A stretch of DNA of 64,000 nucleotides, taken from NCBI GenBank assembly GCA_046705265.1, contig JBJKQL010000136.1:13982-77981 (forward strand), given 5' to 3'. Within the stretch, counting starts at the first letter, position 1. The number at the start of each line of letters is the position of its first letter. The stretch is from JAJYTL01 sp046705265 (lineage in GTDB: Bacteria > Pseudomonadota > Alphaproteobacteria > Ferrovibrionales > Ferrovibrionaceae). A model generated the notes under the pieces. The model had not been told where the DNA came from. It searched no databases and was given only the letters and a program-made list of their open reading frames with translations. The position numbers and the translations under genes were made by a program. This document shows, piece after piece, positions 17,056-25,405 of the stretch.

Positions 17056-18020
17056 GAAGCCTCCGGGAGGCTTCGTTCCGCAGTCCAGATGCCAACCGTC
17101 AAGGGATCCCCTTCAAGGCGGCGCATTGCCCCTGCCTTGAGCCCGGCCATCTCAAACCACCCCCTTACCTCGCGGTCATCAAAGCCGAGCCGGCGGTGGG
17201 CGTGGTCGGCGCGCAGGAATTCGATCTCATGGGGCAGAAAGTCGACAATGGCGACACGACCTCGGGGCCGAAGCACGCGTGCCGCCTCGGCGACCGCCGT
17301 CGCCGGATCGTCGGCAAAATGCAGGACTTGATGAAACAGAACGAGATCAATGGCATCCGGCCCGTAGGGCAGATGGTACATGTCGCCGAGACGGACTTGG
17401 CAATGGTTGATCCCGGCCCGTTCCAGATTGGCGCGGGCAAAAGCCAGCATCTCGCGGCTCAGATCGATGCCCACACCGTGACGGATTCGGGGTGCAAAGA
17501 ACTCGAGCATACGGCCCGTACCGGTCCCGACGTCGAGCAGGTCGTCGATCTTTCCCGTTTCGAGCCCAGCACCGGTGGGCGCGCCGGTAAGTTCAAGAAG
17601 TGCCGCTTCGACTGCCGCCTCAGGCACATAGAGCGAACGGATCTGGTTCCAACGCGAGGCATTGGCGCGGAAATAAGCCGCTGCGGCCGTTGCCCGAGCC
17701 TGTTTCACTGCTTGCAACCGTTCGAAATCGCGGGCGCGATCGAGCCCATCGCTCGGGATCAACGCGACCAAGGTTTTCGCAAGGCTTGCTGATGGGCCAT
17801 TGTCCACCAAGCGGTAGAACACCCACGCGCCCTCGCGGAAGCGTTCGAGCAGGCCCGCGTCGCACATCACCTTGAGATGGCGCGAGACCCGAGGTTGACT
17901 TTGCCCGAGCATCTGTGTCAATTCGCTCACCGTAAATTCGCCGCCTGCGCAAAGGGCAAGAAGCCTAAGCCTAGTCGGCTCCGCTGCCGCGCGCAGTCCG
18001 CTAAGAAGACGTTGCACCAT
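17052..18020 (-). CDS. ArsR-family regulator fused to SAM methyltransferase
   Basis: The 322-residue protein has an ArsR winged-helix domain (residues ~1-95, with VSELTQMLGQSQPRVSRHLKVMCDAGLLERFREG) followed by a class I SAM-dependent methyltransferase domain with DVGTGTGRMLEFF and DLVLFHQVLHF. It heads an operon with metF and metH. The natural reading is a regulator of the methionine cycle that senses SAM or S-adenosylhomocysteine through its methyltransferase domain; ArsR-type regulators of this pathway (SahR) are known in Proteobacteria. No ArsR metal-binding CxC motif is apparent. An inverted repeat 19-36 bases upstream of the start is a likely autoregulatory operator. Confidence 0.88.
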   Translation of the reverse strand: MVQRLLSGLRAAAEPTRLRLLALCAGGEFTVSELTQMLGQSQPRVSRHLKVMCDAGLLERFREGAWVFYRLVDNGPSASLAKTLVALIPSDGLDRARDFERLQAVKQARATAAAAYFRANASRWNQIRSLYVPEAAVEAALLELTGAPTGAGLETGKIDDLLDVGTGTGRMLEFFAPRIRHGVGIDLSREMLAFARANLERAGINHCQVRLGDMYHLPYGPDAIDLVLFHQVLHFADDPATAVAEAARVLRPRGRVAIVDFLPHEIEFLRADHAHRRLGFDDREVRGWFEMAGLKAGAMRRLEGDPLTVGIWTAERSLPEAS

Positions 18021-18334
18021 CGCCTCTCCCTCTTAATCAGATATATAAACATATCTTTATTTATGTCTAGTAAATCTCTAATGCTACGGCGAGCAGGCGC
18101 ATCCGGAGGAGATTCTAAGGAATTGATATTTATTGATAATTTTACTTGTTCCGACTTTGTACGGACGCCCCACCTGGGTTGGGCGGACGACAAACTCTCA
18201 AGCGCCGGACATTCGATCCCGCGCAGACACAGCGAGGTCACTGTCGCTCAGCTAGTTGCCGCGCCAGAATTGGCCGCCGGGACGGAAAGTGACGTCTACT
18301 CTGGGCATCGGCTGCATAAAATGGGAGTCCGGCT
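18021..18334. other. Intergenic region, arsR-methyltransferase / mlaC-like
   Basis: This 314-base divergent intergenic region is clearly AT-rich from 18030 to 18160 compared with its surroundings. It contains the operator-like repeat described separately. I see no reliable gene in it. Confidence 0.5.
18039..18060. promoter_or_regulatory. Inverted-repeat operator of the methionine operon
   Basis: AGATAT-N6-ATATCT (18039-18056) is a perfect dyad. A second dyad, ATAAA-N6-TTTAT (18045-18060), overlaps it. Both lie 19-40 bases upstream of the ArsR-methyltransferase ATG, where they would cover the promoter's -10 region. ArsR-family repressors typically bind AT-rich imperfect palindromes of this size. 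The dyads are seen directly; binding by the adjacent regulator is inference. Confidence 0.6.
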
Positions 18335-18946
18335 ATGATTGACCGCCGTGCGATCCTCTTAACCCTGCTGACGGGCCCGTTGTTTCCGATTGCGGCGCGG
18401 GCCGCAACGCCTGGGGCCGACGCTTTTATCAGCAATCTTGCCGATCAGGCGTTGCAGACCCTCGGCAATAAGTCCTTGAGCGTTACGGCGCGGGACGCAA
18501 AATTCCGCCAGCTGTTTCTTGCCAACTTCGCGGTGCAGCACATCAGCCGCTTCGTGCTTGGCCGATACTGGCGCCAAGCCACACCGGCCGAGCAGCGCGA
18601 GTACGTTCAGCTGTTTACCAAGTATATCATTGCGGTCTATGTCAATCGCTTAACCCAATATTCCGGCCTCAAGGTCAAAGTCGTTGGAACCCGCCGTGGG
18701 CCAAACGGAGGCGTTCTGGTGGAGACCAGGGTCATGCGGCCGGGGGCGCCAAAACCAGCGCAAGTGGCATGGCGCCTTGAAGGGGGGCCTGGTGCCTATA
18801 AGGTTGTCGACGTCGCCATTGAAGGGGTCAGTATGGCTATAACCGAGCGCCAAGAATTCGGTTCGGTAATCGCGAACAACGGCGGCAATGTGAACGCGCT
18901 GCTTGCGGCCTTGCGCCATCGTATCGACGCGAGCGCACAAAACTGA
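18335..18946 (+). CDS. MlaC/Ttg2D-family phospholipid-binding protein
   Basis: The 203-residue protein has a signal sequence (MIDRRAILLTLLTGPLFPIAARA) with an Arg-Arg pair and a mature domain of the MlaC family. Typical segments are FRQLFLANFAVQHISRFVLGRYWRQATPAEQREYVQLF and GVSMAITERQEFGSVI. MlaC carries lipids across the periplasm between the outer membrane and the MlaFEDB ABC transporter; HpnM of hopanoid clusters belongs to the same family. No other mla or hpn genes are adjacent, so the partner system is unknown. GGGAG precedes the ATG. Confidence 0.85.
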   Translation: MIDRRAILLTLLTGPLFPIAARAATPGADAFISNLADQALQTLGNKSLSVTARDAKFRQLFLANFAVQHISRFVLGRYWRQATPAEQREYVQLFTKYIIAVYVNRLTQYSGLKVKVVGTRRGPNGGVLVETRVMRPGAPKPAQVAWRLEGGPGAYKVVDVAIEGVSMAITERQEFGSVIANNGGNVNALLAALRHRIDASAQN

Positions 18947-19100
18947 TCCCCCCACAACCGCCGTTGGTGCTGCATGGTCGGCCGAAAAATCAACGGGCGA
19001 GGAGGATGAGCCACGCCACCTGCTGCACCTGCCTCACCGTGCGTCGATGTCGCTTTGGGGGCGGACCATAACAAGGCCGGGACCGCCATTTCCGCATGGC

Positions 19101-19115
19101 TTAACTGTTCCTTAA
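19101..19115 (+). promoter_or_regulatory. CtrA-like box
   Basis: TTAACTGTTCCTTAA is an exact TTAA-N7-TTAA, the consensus for the alphaproteobacterial response regulator CtrA. It lies 37-51 bases upstream of the first gene of the fliO/fliP operon, where CtrA activates class II flagellar promoters in Caulobacter. CtrA itself is not encoded in the window. Confidence 0.6.
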
Positions 19116-19123
19116 GGCTGAGG

Positions 19124-19138
19124 CGGCAAAACTTGCCG
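19124..19138 (+). promoter_or_regulatory. FlbD-type ftr site near fliO/fliP operon start
   Basis: CGGCAAAACTTGCCG is a perfect dyad, extended by one pair on each side, and closely matches the repeats upstream of the sigma-54 promoters in this window. It lies nine bases after the CtrA-like box and 13 bases before the ATG at 19152. In Caulobacter, FlbD bound at such a site represses the class II fliF promoter. As RNA it would form an 8-bp hairpin just upstream of the ribosome-binding site, so a post-transcriptional effect cannot be excluded. Confidence 0.55.
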
Positions 19139-19151
19139 CCAGGAAGCAGCC

Positions 19152-19322
19152 ATGGAACAAATTTTCCGCATCGCCCTTGATCGCGATCTGCCCGTCGCCG
19201 AGGAGACCCATCCTGCGGCTCTGCTTTCTGCCCTGGCGGTGGAAAGCCCGATCCCCGTCGCCGCGCTCGTTGTTGTCAGTGAAATACTGGCGTGCCTCTA
19301 TCGGCAAAAGTCAGGGGATTGA
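19152..19322 (+). CDS. FlhB C-terminal-domain-like microprotein
   Basis: This 56-codon gene has an AGGA before its ATG. The product aligns by eye with the conserved end of FlhB: RDLPVAEETHPAALLSALAVESPIP resembles IPVVEDKPLARALYKAVEIDQEIP, and SEILACLYRQK resembles AEVLAFVYRLR. It lacks the transmembrane part and the NPTH autocleavage site of FlhB. Stand-alone FlhB-C-like proteins (FlhX/YlqH type) exist in some flagellated bacteria and may assist the export switch. It heads an operon with fliO and fliP. The similarity is recalled rather than computed. Confidence 0.6.
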   Translation: MEQIFRIALDRDLPVAEETHPAALLSALAVESPIPVAALVVVSEILACLYRQKSGD

Positions 19323-19339
19323 GGGAAGGGGTCACCGCC

Positions 19340-19654
19340 ATGAACACGCCGACGAGCAATCAAAACGAGACCCCGGATATGGCTACGGAGCTTGGCCGTA
19401 TTGAAGGCGAGATCGCTATCGCGCGCCGGTTGGTCGATACCCAGCAATTGCCGGACGTCTCCGGGCTCTTACCGCGCATCAGCGAAGTCTGCCACATCCT
19501 TGCCGACTTGCCCCGGGCGGAAGCGCATGCCCACCTTGAAACCATTCGCCGCCTCATCGTTTCGCTCGATGGCTTGGCGACAAGGTTAACCGAAAATCAG
19601 AACGCCCTTCGTGAACAGCATTCCACCACTGGACACCCATCCGAACATCCATGA
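19340..19654 (+). CDS. Small helical protein in flagellar operon
   Basis: The 104-residue protein has no signal or membrane segment. Residues 10-90 look helical, with regular leucines (VSGLLPRISEVCHILADLPRAEAHAHLETIRRLIVSLDGLATRL). It overlaps fliO by four bases (ATGA), so it belongs to the fliO/fliP operon. A flagellar chaperone or export accessory role is plausible from position and shape, but I do not recognise a family. AAGGGG precedes the chosen ATG; an upstream ATG in the same frame lacks support. Confidence 0.65.
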   Translation: MNTPTSNQNETPDMATELGRIEGEIAIARRLVDTQQLPDVSGLLPRISEVCHILADLPRAEAHAHLETIRRLIVSLDGLATRLTENQNALREQHSTTGHPSEHP

Positions 19655-19947
19655 GCGTTGTAGTTTATCTGCGATTCGCGGCTGCTCTCGCCATTGTTTT
19701 GGCATTGATCGGCGCTCTGGCCTGGGCTGCGCGCCGGTTTGGTCTATCGCCTCGGGCGACCGGGGCGGGGCGGGAGAAGCGACTCCAGATCATGGAGGTG
19801 GTGTCCGTCGACGCCCGCCGCCGTTTGGTTCTGGTCCGTCGCGATCAGGTCGAGCACCTTCTTCTTCTCGGTCACGCCCAGGACGTGGTCGTCGAGCGCA
19901 ACATTTCCCGTGCACCCGTTTCCGCGGGTGAGGCGGTAAAGCCATGA
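19651..19947 (+). CDS. fliO: Flagellar biosynthesis protein FliO
   Basis: The 98-residue protein has one N-terminal transmembrane helix (YLRFAAALAIVLALIGALAWAARRFGL, residues ~5-30) and the FliO cytoplasmic motif EKRLQIMEVVSVDARRRLVLVRRDQVEHLLLLG. FliO is an assembly scaffold for the FliP5-FliQ4-FliR1 export gate. It overlaps the upstream gene and fliP by four bases each. Confidence 0.9.
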   Translation: MSVVVYLRFAAALAIVLALIGALAWAARRFGLSPRATGAGREKRLQIMEVVSVDARRRLVLVRRDQVEHLLLLGHAQDVVVERNISRAPVSAGEAVKP

Positions 19948-20693
19948 CGCGGCACCGGCTCGAACTGATGCTTGGCCTCGGCTTCGGGATAGCCGTCGCT
20001 TTTTTTGCGCTGCCAGCCGCAGCGCAGACCTTCTCCGTAAATCTTGGTCAAAGTGGCACGTTTACCGGCCGTATCGTGCAACTGATCGCGCTTCTGACGG
20101 TACTGTCGCTTGCACCTTCGATCCTTGTGGTAATGACCTCCTTTACCCGGATCATCGTCGTCTTATCGCTGCTCCGGAGTGCCCTCGGCACCCAATCGGC
20201 GCCGCCGAACACCGTTCTCGTCAGTCTCGCTCTGTTTCTCACTTTCTTCATCATGCAACCGACCTTGCAGCGCTCGTACGACAATGGCATCCGGCCGATG
20301 ATTGAGAATCAGATTAACGACAAGACTGCCTTTGAGCGTTCCGTCGCACCGTTGCACCAGTTCATGATGGAGCATGTGCGCCGATCCGACCTCGATCTCT
20401 TCATGAGCATGGGCAAGGTCGCACCTGTCGCGAACCCGGCGGCAGTGCCGCTTCGCGTGCTCATCCCGGCCTTTCTGGTCGGTGAGTTGAAACGCGCCTT
20501 TGAAATCGGGTTTCTTCTCTACGTGCCCTTCGTCATCATTGATATGGTGGTGGCCTCACTCCTGATGGCGATGGGCATGATGATGATCCCACCAGTGATG
20601 GTCTCATTGCCCTTCAAACTCATCTTCTTCGTGCTCGTCGATGGCTGGAGCCTAGTAGCCAGTTCTTTGGTGCGAAGCTTCGGCGCCGGATAG
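19944..20693 (+). CDS. fliP: Flagellar export gate protein FliP
   Basis: The 249-residue protein has a cleavable signal sequence (to about AAAQTFSVNLG), then four membrane segments. It carries the FliP signatures FTRIIVVLSLLRSALGTQSAPPNTVLVSLALFLTFF and IDMVVASLLMAMGMMMIPPVMVSLPFKLIFFVLVDGW. FliP forms the core of the type III export channel in the inner membrane. fliQ, fliR and flhB are not in the window. Confidence 0.97.
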   Translation: MTRHRLELMLGLGFGIAVAFFALPAAAQTFSVNLGQSGTFTGRIVQLIALLTVLSLAPSILVVMTSFTRIIVVLSLLRSALGTQSAPPNTVLVSLALFLTFFIMQPTLQRSYDNGIRPMIENQINDKTAFERSVAPLHQFMMEHVRRSDLDLFMSMGKVAPVANPAAVPLRVLIPAFLVGELKRAFEIGFLLYVPFVIIDMVVASLLMAMGMMMIPPVMVSLPFKLIFFVLVDGWSLVASSLVRSFGAG

Positions 20694-21183
20694 CATTTTC
20701 AGGCAATCTCAATCGCGAGCGGGCTTGCTCGGGGGTGAACTCTCTCTTCACCACGCGGGCTGCGAAAGGTAGGCGGGGAAGGGCGCGTGCCTGTTGGCAC
20801 AATCGACGGGAGGTGATGGTCTGGGCGGTGGAGGCCAAGCCGTTTCTTGCCGGTCCAGGGCGCAATGTTCAGCGATCAGAAGGATGCATGGGTGACGGCG
20901 GCGTGGCGATGTATCGCCGGGCTCGTCGCGGACCGGAACAGGTTTGTCATTGGTTCTTATCGATCGTGGTTGTTGCAGGAGAGGTCAAGCCGACGACGCA
21001 GTCATCGAGGAGGGTTGGACTCCTCTTGTCAAGTCGCAGGCGGGCCATGTCGTATCGCCTCCTCCCGGTGGTTCCTCGCTCGCGAAGATAGTGCGTTTCA
21101 AAAAATGCCCTGCTTTTCTTTGCGGGGTGGGCGCGAGGGCATCGTGTAGTGCCGCTTGAAGGCAGGACGTCGCCTTTGCTTCG
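20694..21183. other. Intergenic region after fliP, no gene seen
   Basis: This 490-base region lies between the convergent fliP and TPR genes. Several short open frames exist on both strands, but none has both a ribosome-binding site and a recognisable product. A CGAGC-N6-GCTCG hairpin about 20 bases after the fliP stop, near 20717, could be a weak terminator. The region may be decayed coding sequence; I cannot identify a source. Confidence 0.4.
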
Positions 21184-24100
21184 TCAGCCGGCACCTTCCG
21201 TGGGGACGCCATAATGGGTCAAGAAGCTTTGCAGTCGGTCGAGATTGGCGATGAAGGCGGCCGAAGGCAACTCGCCAGTGGCGCTGATCTTCTCCGTTAT
21301 GGCACGAAACGACGCGGCCTGCGGCGTGCCGACGAGGCGAGACGCGTATTCCGCGTGCAGCCGTGTGAGGGCGGCTTCGTTTCCCGACATCACGAGCGCA
21401 ACCGCGAGACGCAACACATCCCGTCGCTCAGTGGCGCTGAGCGGCGCGGGATTGGCGTAGCGCTGGCCGAGAATATGGCCGAGCGTCGCCACCTCTTCCG
21501 GCCATTTCCGCGCTCGCCAATAAATGCCGGCGCGAAGCGCTTCAGCGGAGCCGTCGGTTGCCGTGGCGAGTGCCTGAATGGCGTCGTCGTAGCGGCCAAG
21601 TTCCACCAGGGCCGCGACCTCCAGATTACGCCGCTTTTCGACCAGTGCGTTTGGAAGTGGTGTGTTGGCGCTTTCATTCAAGGCGGCGAGCGTCATCTTG
21701 GGTCGTTGGTCGAGGAGATACACCCTGGCGAGTTCGGCGCCAACACGCGCCTTTTCTGACCCTGTGCTCAAGCGATAGGTCATCTGATAATGCAGCAATT
21801 GTTCGGCTTGGCTCAGCAGATCGACGCTTACCAGTCGGCGTGCGAGCTTGCGAACGATGGCGTCACCCGCGGCGTTATTAGGCGTTAGGTCGCGGAAATC
21901 GTAGAATAGCCCGATGGCCTTTAGTGCCGAAAGCTGCTCCGCGCCGCCGTTCAGAAAGAGTTGCTGGAACGCGGCCTGCATCCGGTCTTTAGTTGCGGGG
22001 GTATGCCGGAATTTCGGGAAATAGGTTACCACCGTCCGCCAAGTCGTCAGGGCTTTGCGATAGCGATGTTGCTCAAGATAGAGACCGCCGAGAACCCGCA
22101 GCAGCCGGTCCTCAAAAACGCCGCCTCCCCAGGTGAAACGCAAGGCGTCGAGCCGTTTGATGGCTTCCGGCGGTGTCACGCGCTTTTCCTTAAGCGCGAG
22201 CTCGGTAAGGGCCAACTTGCTTCGGACACGTGCCGCGGTTTGGTTTGAGGCGGCGGCCTTCTCGTAGTTGCTCTTCGCCCTCGCGATGTCTGCCAGCCGT
22301 TCGGCCGCAACGCCGCTCAGGTAATAGGACTCGGCGGTTGTCGCCGGATCGGGATGCTCTTTGCGAAGAAGGGCAAGAGTGCTCATCGCACCAGCCGGAT
22401 TGCGCGTGCCGAGCTCAGCGTGGGCGATCGCCAGTTCGAAACGGGCTCGCACTGCCGACGGATAGGCAGGCAGCACGCTACGGCCGCGCTGCAGGTTTGC
22501 CATCGCCTTTGTCCAGTCGCGTTTCGCCGCTTCCGTGGCGCCAAGCCAGAGCGCGGCTTCGGCTAGGGGCGCGAGATCCGGCCTTTCGAACTCGCGCATT
22601 GCTTCATCATAGCGTTGCAGGCCGAACAAAACCGCGCCATGAAGGAGCTGGAACCGCGGCTTCGTCGCCGCGATTGGCGCCCGTGCGACCAGCCGGTCGA
22701 GCACGCCTTCCGCCTCGGCATCGAGTCCGTTGGCGAAAAAGAATTCGGCGAGCGCGTAACGTGCCTCGGTCAATCCACCAGCCGGCGCCTGGACCAGGGC
22801 GAATTGCAGCTTCTGCTTAGTTGCCTCGAATTGATCGGGTGGCCCTGCCCAACGGCGGCCGAAGTGAAGAATTGTGTTGGGGATGGCCGCGCCTGCCGTG
22901 CGCCCTATCGGAGCCGTCGAGAGAAGAAGTCCGCCGGCCGCCTGCACCGCGATTCCGCCTGGTGAGGCATTGACGGTGAGCTTGTCGCTCGCCCTTGTCA
23001 GCACCAATCCTTGCGCCGCGGCGAGAAGCGAGAATTGGGCGAAGTGCCGGGGTCCCGCAAGGCCAAGGCCTGGTTTACCCACCGTAACCACGGTTAATTT
23101 GTCGCCGACGGCTGGATCGGCCAATGTCAGGACTTGGCCGGCTTCGGGAACCGCAAGAAAAACCTGTGGTAGGGGTTGCGCGCGAGGCTCGATCTCGACG
23201 GGGACCGAAGCTGGCAGGGGGTTCGTCGCGGCGGTGACTATGTCAATGTGCCACAGCGTGTTCGTGCCGCTAACCATCGGTACCCAGCCGGGCGCGAGGC
23301 GCAGGCGCACGATTGCCGCGCTCTTGTTGCCGACTTGTGTCGCGCGCCAGACGACAGGCATGCCGTTCTGATTCAAGGCAGTGAGGTCGAGGTGGGCGGG
23401 GCGATCGAACACGATCCAGACCCAGCCAGCACGCTCGAACACCGCTGCGGCAACCGGCTTGGGCCAGGGGAACGTCAGTTGTAGGTGACCATCCTTGCTT
23501 ACGAGGCCGGCAGAGACCGTTGGGTCTGCCGGAGGCGACGAGATGACCGGCGTCGCCGCCTTGGGCAAAGATGCCTTGATTGCCGCCGTATTAGTTACGC
23601 TTGCTCCTTTCGCCCCGGCTTTAGAGAGCCGAGTCTGTCTCGGCGCCCCGCTTTTTCCTGCCCCCGGGTGCGAACTCGTCGAGTGGCTGCGGTCTCTGTG
23701 TGCGGTCTGCGGGTGCGTTACGGCTTTCTTTTTGGCTCTCTGAATCTTGTCGTGGGTCGCCATCCGCACCGATCCCGGCATTGGGCCCACGGCGTCGACT
23801 ACAAGCCGAATCCCATCCTCGAAGTAGCGGAGATTGACGCCCTTAGCGAGAGTAAGGTTGATGACAGTCTGTTGACCGCGGGTTACGACCCCGGCGTTGA
23901 CGATTCGTGGCTTGGCCGCACCAAAGCCGACATCGAAATGCAACGGCATGGGGAAGGTGATGGCCGCGCCTGTGCCCGCGCTCCAGACATGAAACGAAAC
24001 AGGCTGCTTGAAATCGAAGACGAGGCGCGTGTAGTGCGGGTGAGTTCCGACGCGGACAGCGACCGCCGTCCTGGCAAGCGCGGTTGGCATCGAGGCGACG

Positions 24101-24243
24101 AGGGCGAGCATGCCGGTAACCATGAACAACGTGGCCCGGAGGCGGGCACGCCGTGCGGCGCCCTTTTCGGCGGCGCTCCGGACGATTCCAGCAGGTGGCG
24201 GGGGCAGAGGGGTACGCAAAGCGACCTCGCCTTTTCGATTCAT
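21184..24243 (-). CDS. Large exported tetratricopeptide-repeat protein
   Basis: The 1019-residue protein starts with a cytoplasmic tail, a hydrophobic anchor or signal near residues 38-58 (ATLFMVTGMLALVASMPTALA) and an AMIN-like beta-rich region (VRVGTHPHYTRLVFDFKQPVSFHVW). A long middle segment follows, then TPR-type helical repeats from about residue 480 to 900 (for example ARYALAEFFFANGLDAEAEGVLDRLVARAP). It probably acts in the periplasm or at the envelope as a protein-binding scaffold. It is the last gene of the fliL-fliM-motE-cheY-cheZ operon and overlaps cheZ by one base (TGATG), so a motility role is likely. Confidence 0.75.
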   Translation of the reverse strand: MNRKGEVALRTPLPPPPAGIVRSAAEKGAARRARLRATLFMVTGMLALVASMPTALARTAVAVRVGTHPHYTRLVFDFKQPVSFHVWSAGTGAAITFPMPLHFDVGFGAAKPRIVNAGVVTRGQQTVINLTLAKGVNLRYFEDGIRLVVDAVGPMPGSVRMATHDKIQRAKKKAVTHPQTAHRDRSHSTSSHPGAGKSGAPRQTRLSKAGAKGASVTNTAAIKASLPKAATPVISSPPADPTVSAGLVSKDGHLQLTFPWPKPVAAAVFERAGWVWIVFDRPAHLDLTALNQNGMPVVWRATQVGNKSAAIVRLRLAPGWVPMVSGTNTLWHIDIVTAATNPLPASVPVEIEPRAQPLPQVFLAVPEAGQVLTLADPAVGDKLTVVTVGKPGLGLAGPRHFAQFSLLAAAQGLVLTRASDKLTVNASPGGIAVQAAGGLLLSTAPIGRTAGAAIPNTILHFGRRWAGPPDQFEATKQKLQFALVQAPAGGLTEARYALAEFFFANGLDAEAEGVLDRLVARAPIAATKPRFQLLHGAVLFGLQRYDEAMREFERPDLAPLAEAALWLGATEAAKRDWTKAMANLQRGRSVLPAYPSAVRARFELAIAHAELGTRNPAGAMSTLALLRKEHPDPATTAESYYLSGVAAERLADIARAKSNYEKAAASNQTAARVRSKLALTELALKEKRVTPPEAIKRLDALRFTWGGGVFEDRLLRVLGGLYLEQHRYRKALTTWRTVVTYFPKFRHTPATKDRMQAAFQQLFLNGGAEQLSALKAIGLFYDFRDLTPNNAAGDAIVRKLARRLVSVDLLSQAEQLLHYQMTYRLSTGSEKARVGAELARVYLLDQRPKMTLAALNESANTPLPNALVEKRRNLEVAALVELGRYDDAIQALATATDGSAEALRAGIYWRARKWPEEVATLGHILGQRYANPAPLSATERRDVLRLAVALVMSGNEAALTRLHAEYASRLVGTPQAASFRAITEKISATGELPSAAFIANLDRLQSFLTHYGVPTEGAG

Positions 24244-24827
24244 CAGAGATTGTCGAACAACGAGTCGATATCGTCTTGCCGATTTGCGTTATTTTCAGGA
24301 TTGGGGCCGTCGAGCGGTGGTTCTACCGAATCCGATTCGACAACCGGCAGATCCTCTCGAGGAACCGCTAAGGCGCCTTCATGCAAAACGTCGGAAAGTG
24401 CCGTCAGCTTTGCCTCGATATGAGCCAGCACCCGTAATGCTTTGGTCAGGCGTTGGCCGGTGATGTCATGAAAATTGGATGCCTCGAAGATTTGCGTCGC
24501 GATTTTCTGAAGTTCTTCTGAAGGTCCTTCCGGCAATTGGTTGGCGAGGGTTCCAAGCTGCTCGGCCGCATCGAGAAAGGACGATACGGCGAGTTCAGCT
24601 TCGCGCCCGACGGCATCGAGCTGACAGGTAACCGTTTGAATGTCTCGACCCGAAATTTCATGCGGCCGGACGGCAGCGATTTGCGCCTTCGCCATCTCGA
24701 TTTGAGAGACGATCTCCTGCACGTGCTCGTACATGCGCTTTTCGACGCTGTGCGGTCCGGGGTCGGCGTTCATGGCATCGCGTGGCGTCGAGCGTGCCGC
24801 ATTCGACCCAACAAGTTTTGTCACGGA
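24243..24827 (-). CDS. cheZ: Chemotaxis phosphatase CheZ
   Basis: The ~194-residue protein contains the CheZ catalytic helix motif FEASNFHDITGQRLTKALRVL, including the Asp and Gln that act on CheY-phosphate. A C-terminal acidic tail, RQDDIDSLFDNL, is the CheY-binding peptide type. It should dephosphorylate the CheY encoded just upstream. The start is uncertain: a TTG at 24827, seven bases after AAGGA, fits best, with a GTG two codons later as the alternative; the frame is open further upstream but would overlap cheY. Confidence 0.85.
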   Translation of the reverse strand, partial: SVTKLVGSNAARSTPRDAMNADPGPHSVEKRMYEHVQEIVSQIEMAKAQIAAVRPHEISGRDIQTVTCQLDAVGREAELAVSSFLDAAEQLGTLANQLPEGPSEELQKIATQIFEASNFHDITGQRLTKALRVLAHIEAKLTALSDVLHEGALAVPREDLPVVESDSVEPPLDGPNPENNANRQDDIDSLFDNL

Positions 24828-24849
24828 CAAAAGCGGTTCCTTCCGACGA

Positions 24850-25236
24850 TTAAAAGACCCCAATAACGGCTTCGAGCTTTTTCCGCAGCGTTTCTGCGTT
24901 GAACGGTTTGACGATGTAGTTGTTGATTCCGGCTTGTTTCGCGGCGACGACATTCTCGGTCTTGCTTTCAGCCGTCACCATAATGAAGGGAGTCGCCTTG
25001 AGTTTCTCGTCCGCGCGGATTTCCTTGACCAACTGTAGGCCGGTCATCGGCTCCATGTTCCAATCGGAGATGACGAGGCCATAGGCACGCTCGCGCATCT
25101 TACCAAGCGCCATGCTGCCGTCGGTCGCCTCGTCGACGTTGTTGAAACCAATCTGCTTCAGAAGATTAGCAATGATCCTCAGCATCGTCTTGTAGTCATC
25201 TACGATCAAAATCGGCATATTTTTATCCACAGCCAT
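24850..25236 (-). CDS. cheY: Single-domain response regulator CheY
   Basis: This 128-residue stand-alone receiver domain has the acidic pair in ILIVDDYKTM, the phospho-acceptor Asp in LVISDWNMEPMTG, Thr in IMVTAES and Lys in YIVKPFNAETL. Phosphorylated CheY binds the FliM switch protein encoded three genes upstream, and CheZ follows immediately. The ATG at 25236 follows GAGGAG; the six-codon longer frame lacks a site. Confidence 0.92.
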   Translation of the reverse strand: MAVDKNMPILIVDDYKTMLRIIANLLKQIGFNNVDEATDGSMALGKMRERAYGLVISDWNMEPMTGLQLVKEIRADEKLKATPFIMVTAESKTENVVAAKQAGINNYIVKPFNAETLRKKLEAVIGVF

Positions 25237-25308
25237 CGCCTGCTCCTCGCGCACGGCTTCGCCGGCGGTTCATGTCAAATCGATGCGGAGAAACGTAAAG
25301 CGGATTGG

Positions 25309-25323
25309 TTAAGCGGGGGTAAA
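25309..25323 (-). promoter_or_regulatory. Possible CtrA-like site before cheY
   Basis: On the plus strand this reads TTAAGCGGGGGTAAA, that is TTAA-N7-TAAA, one base from the CtrA consensus. It lies in the 169-base gap between motE and cheY, about 75-90 bases upstream of cheY. It suggests an internal promoter for cheY-cheZ-TPR. The evidence is weak because such short sites occur by chance. Confidence 0.3.
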
Positions 25324-25405
25324 GGACCGATCCTCGGAGAGGATGGAATAGACAACGTCGACCAAAAAATCCGCACCCCGCGGGATAACGTAGCGGTCCC
25401 TGTTC

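Noticed and set aside
17877..18338. 153-residue plus-strand frame across arsR and the operator
   Set aside because: It overlaps the ArsR-methyltransferase gene and its promoter and has no ribosome-binding site.
20694..21183. A coding gene after fliP
   Set aside because: The open frames are short, shifted relative to each other and match nothing I recognise; listed as intergenic.
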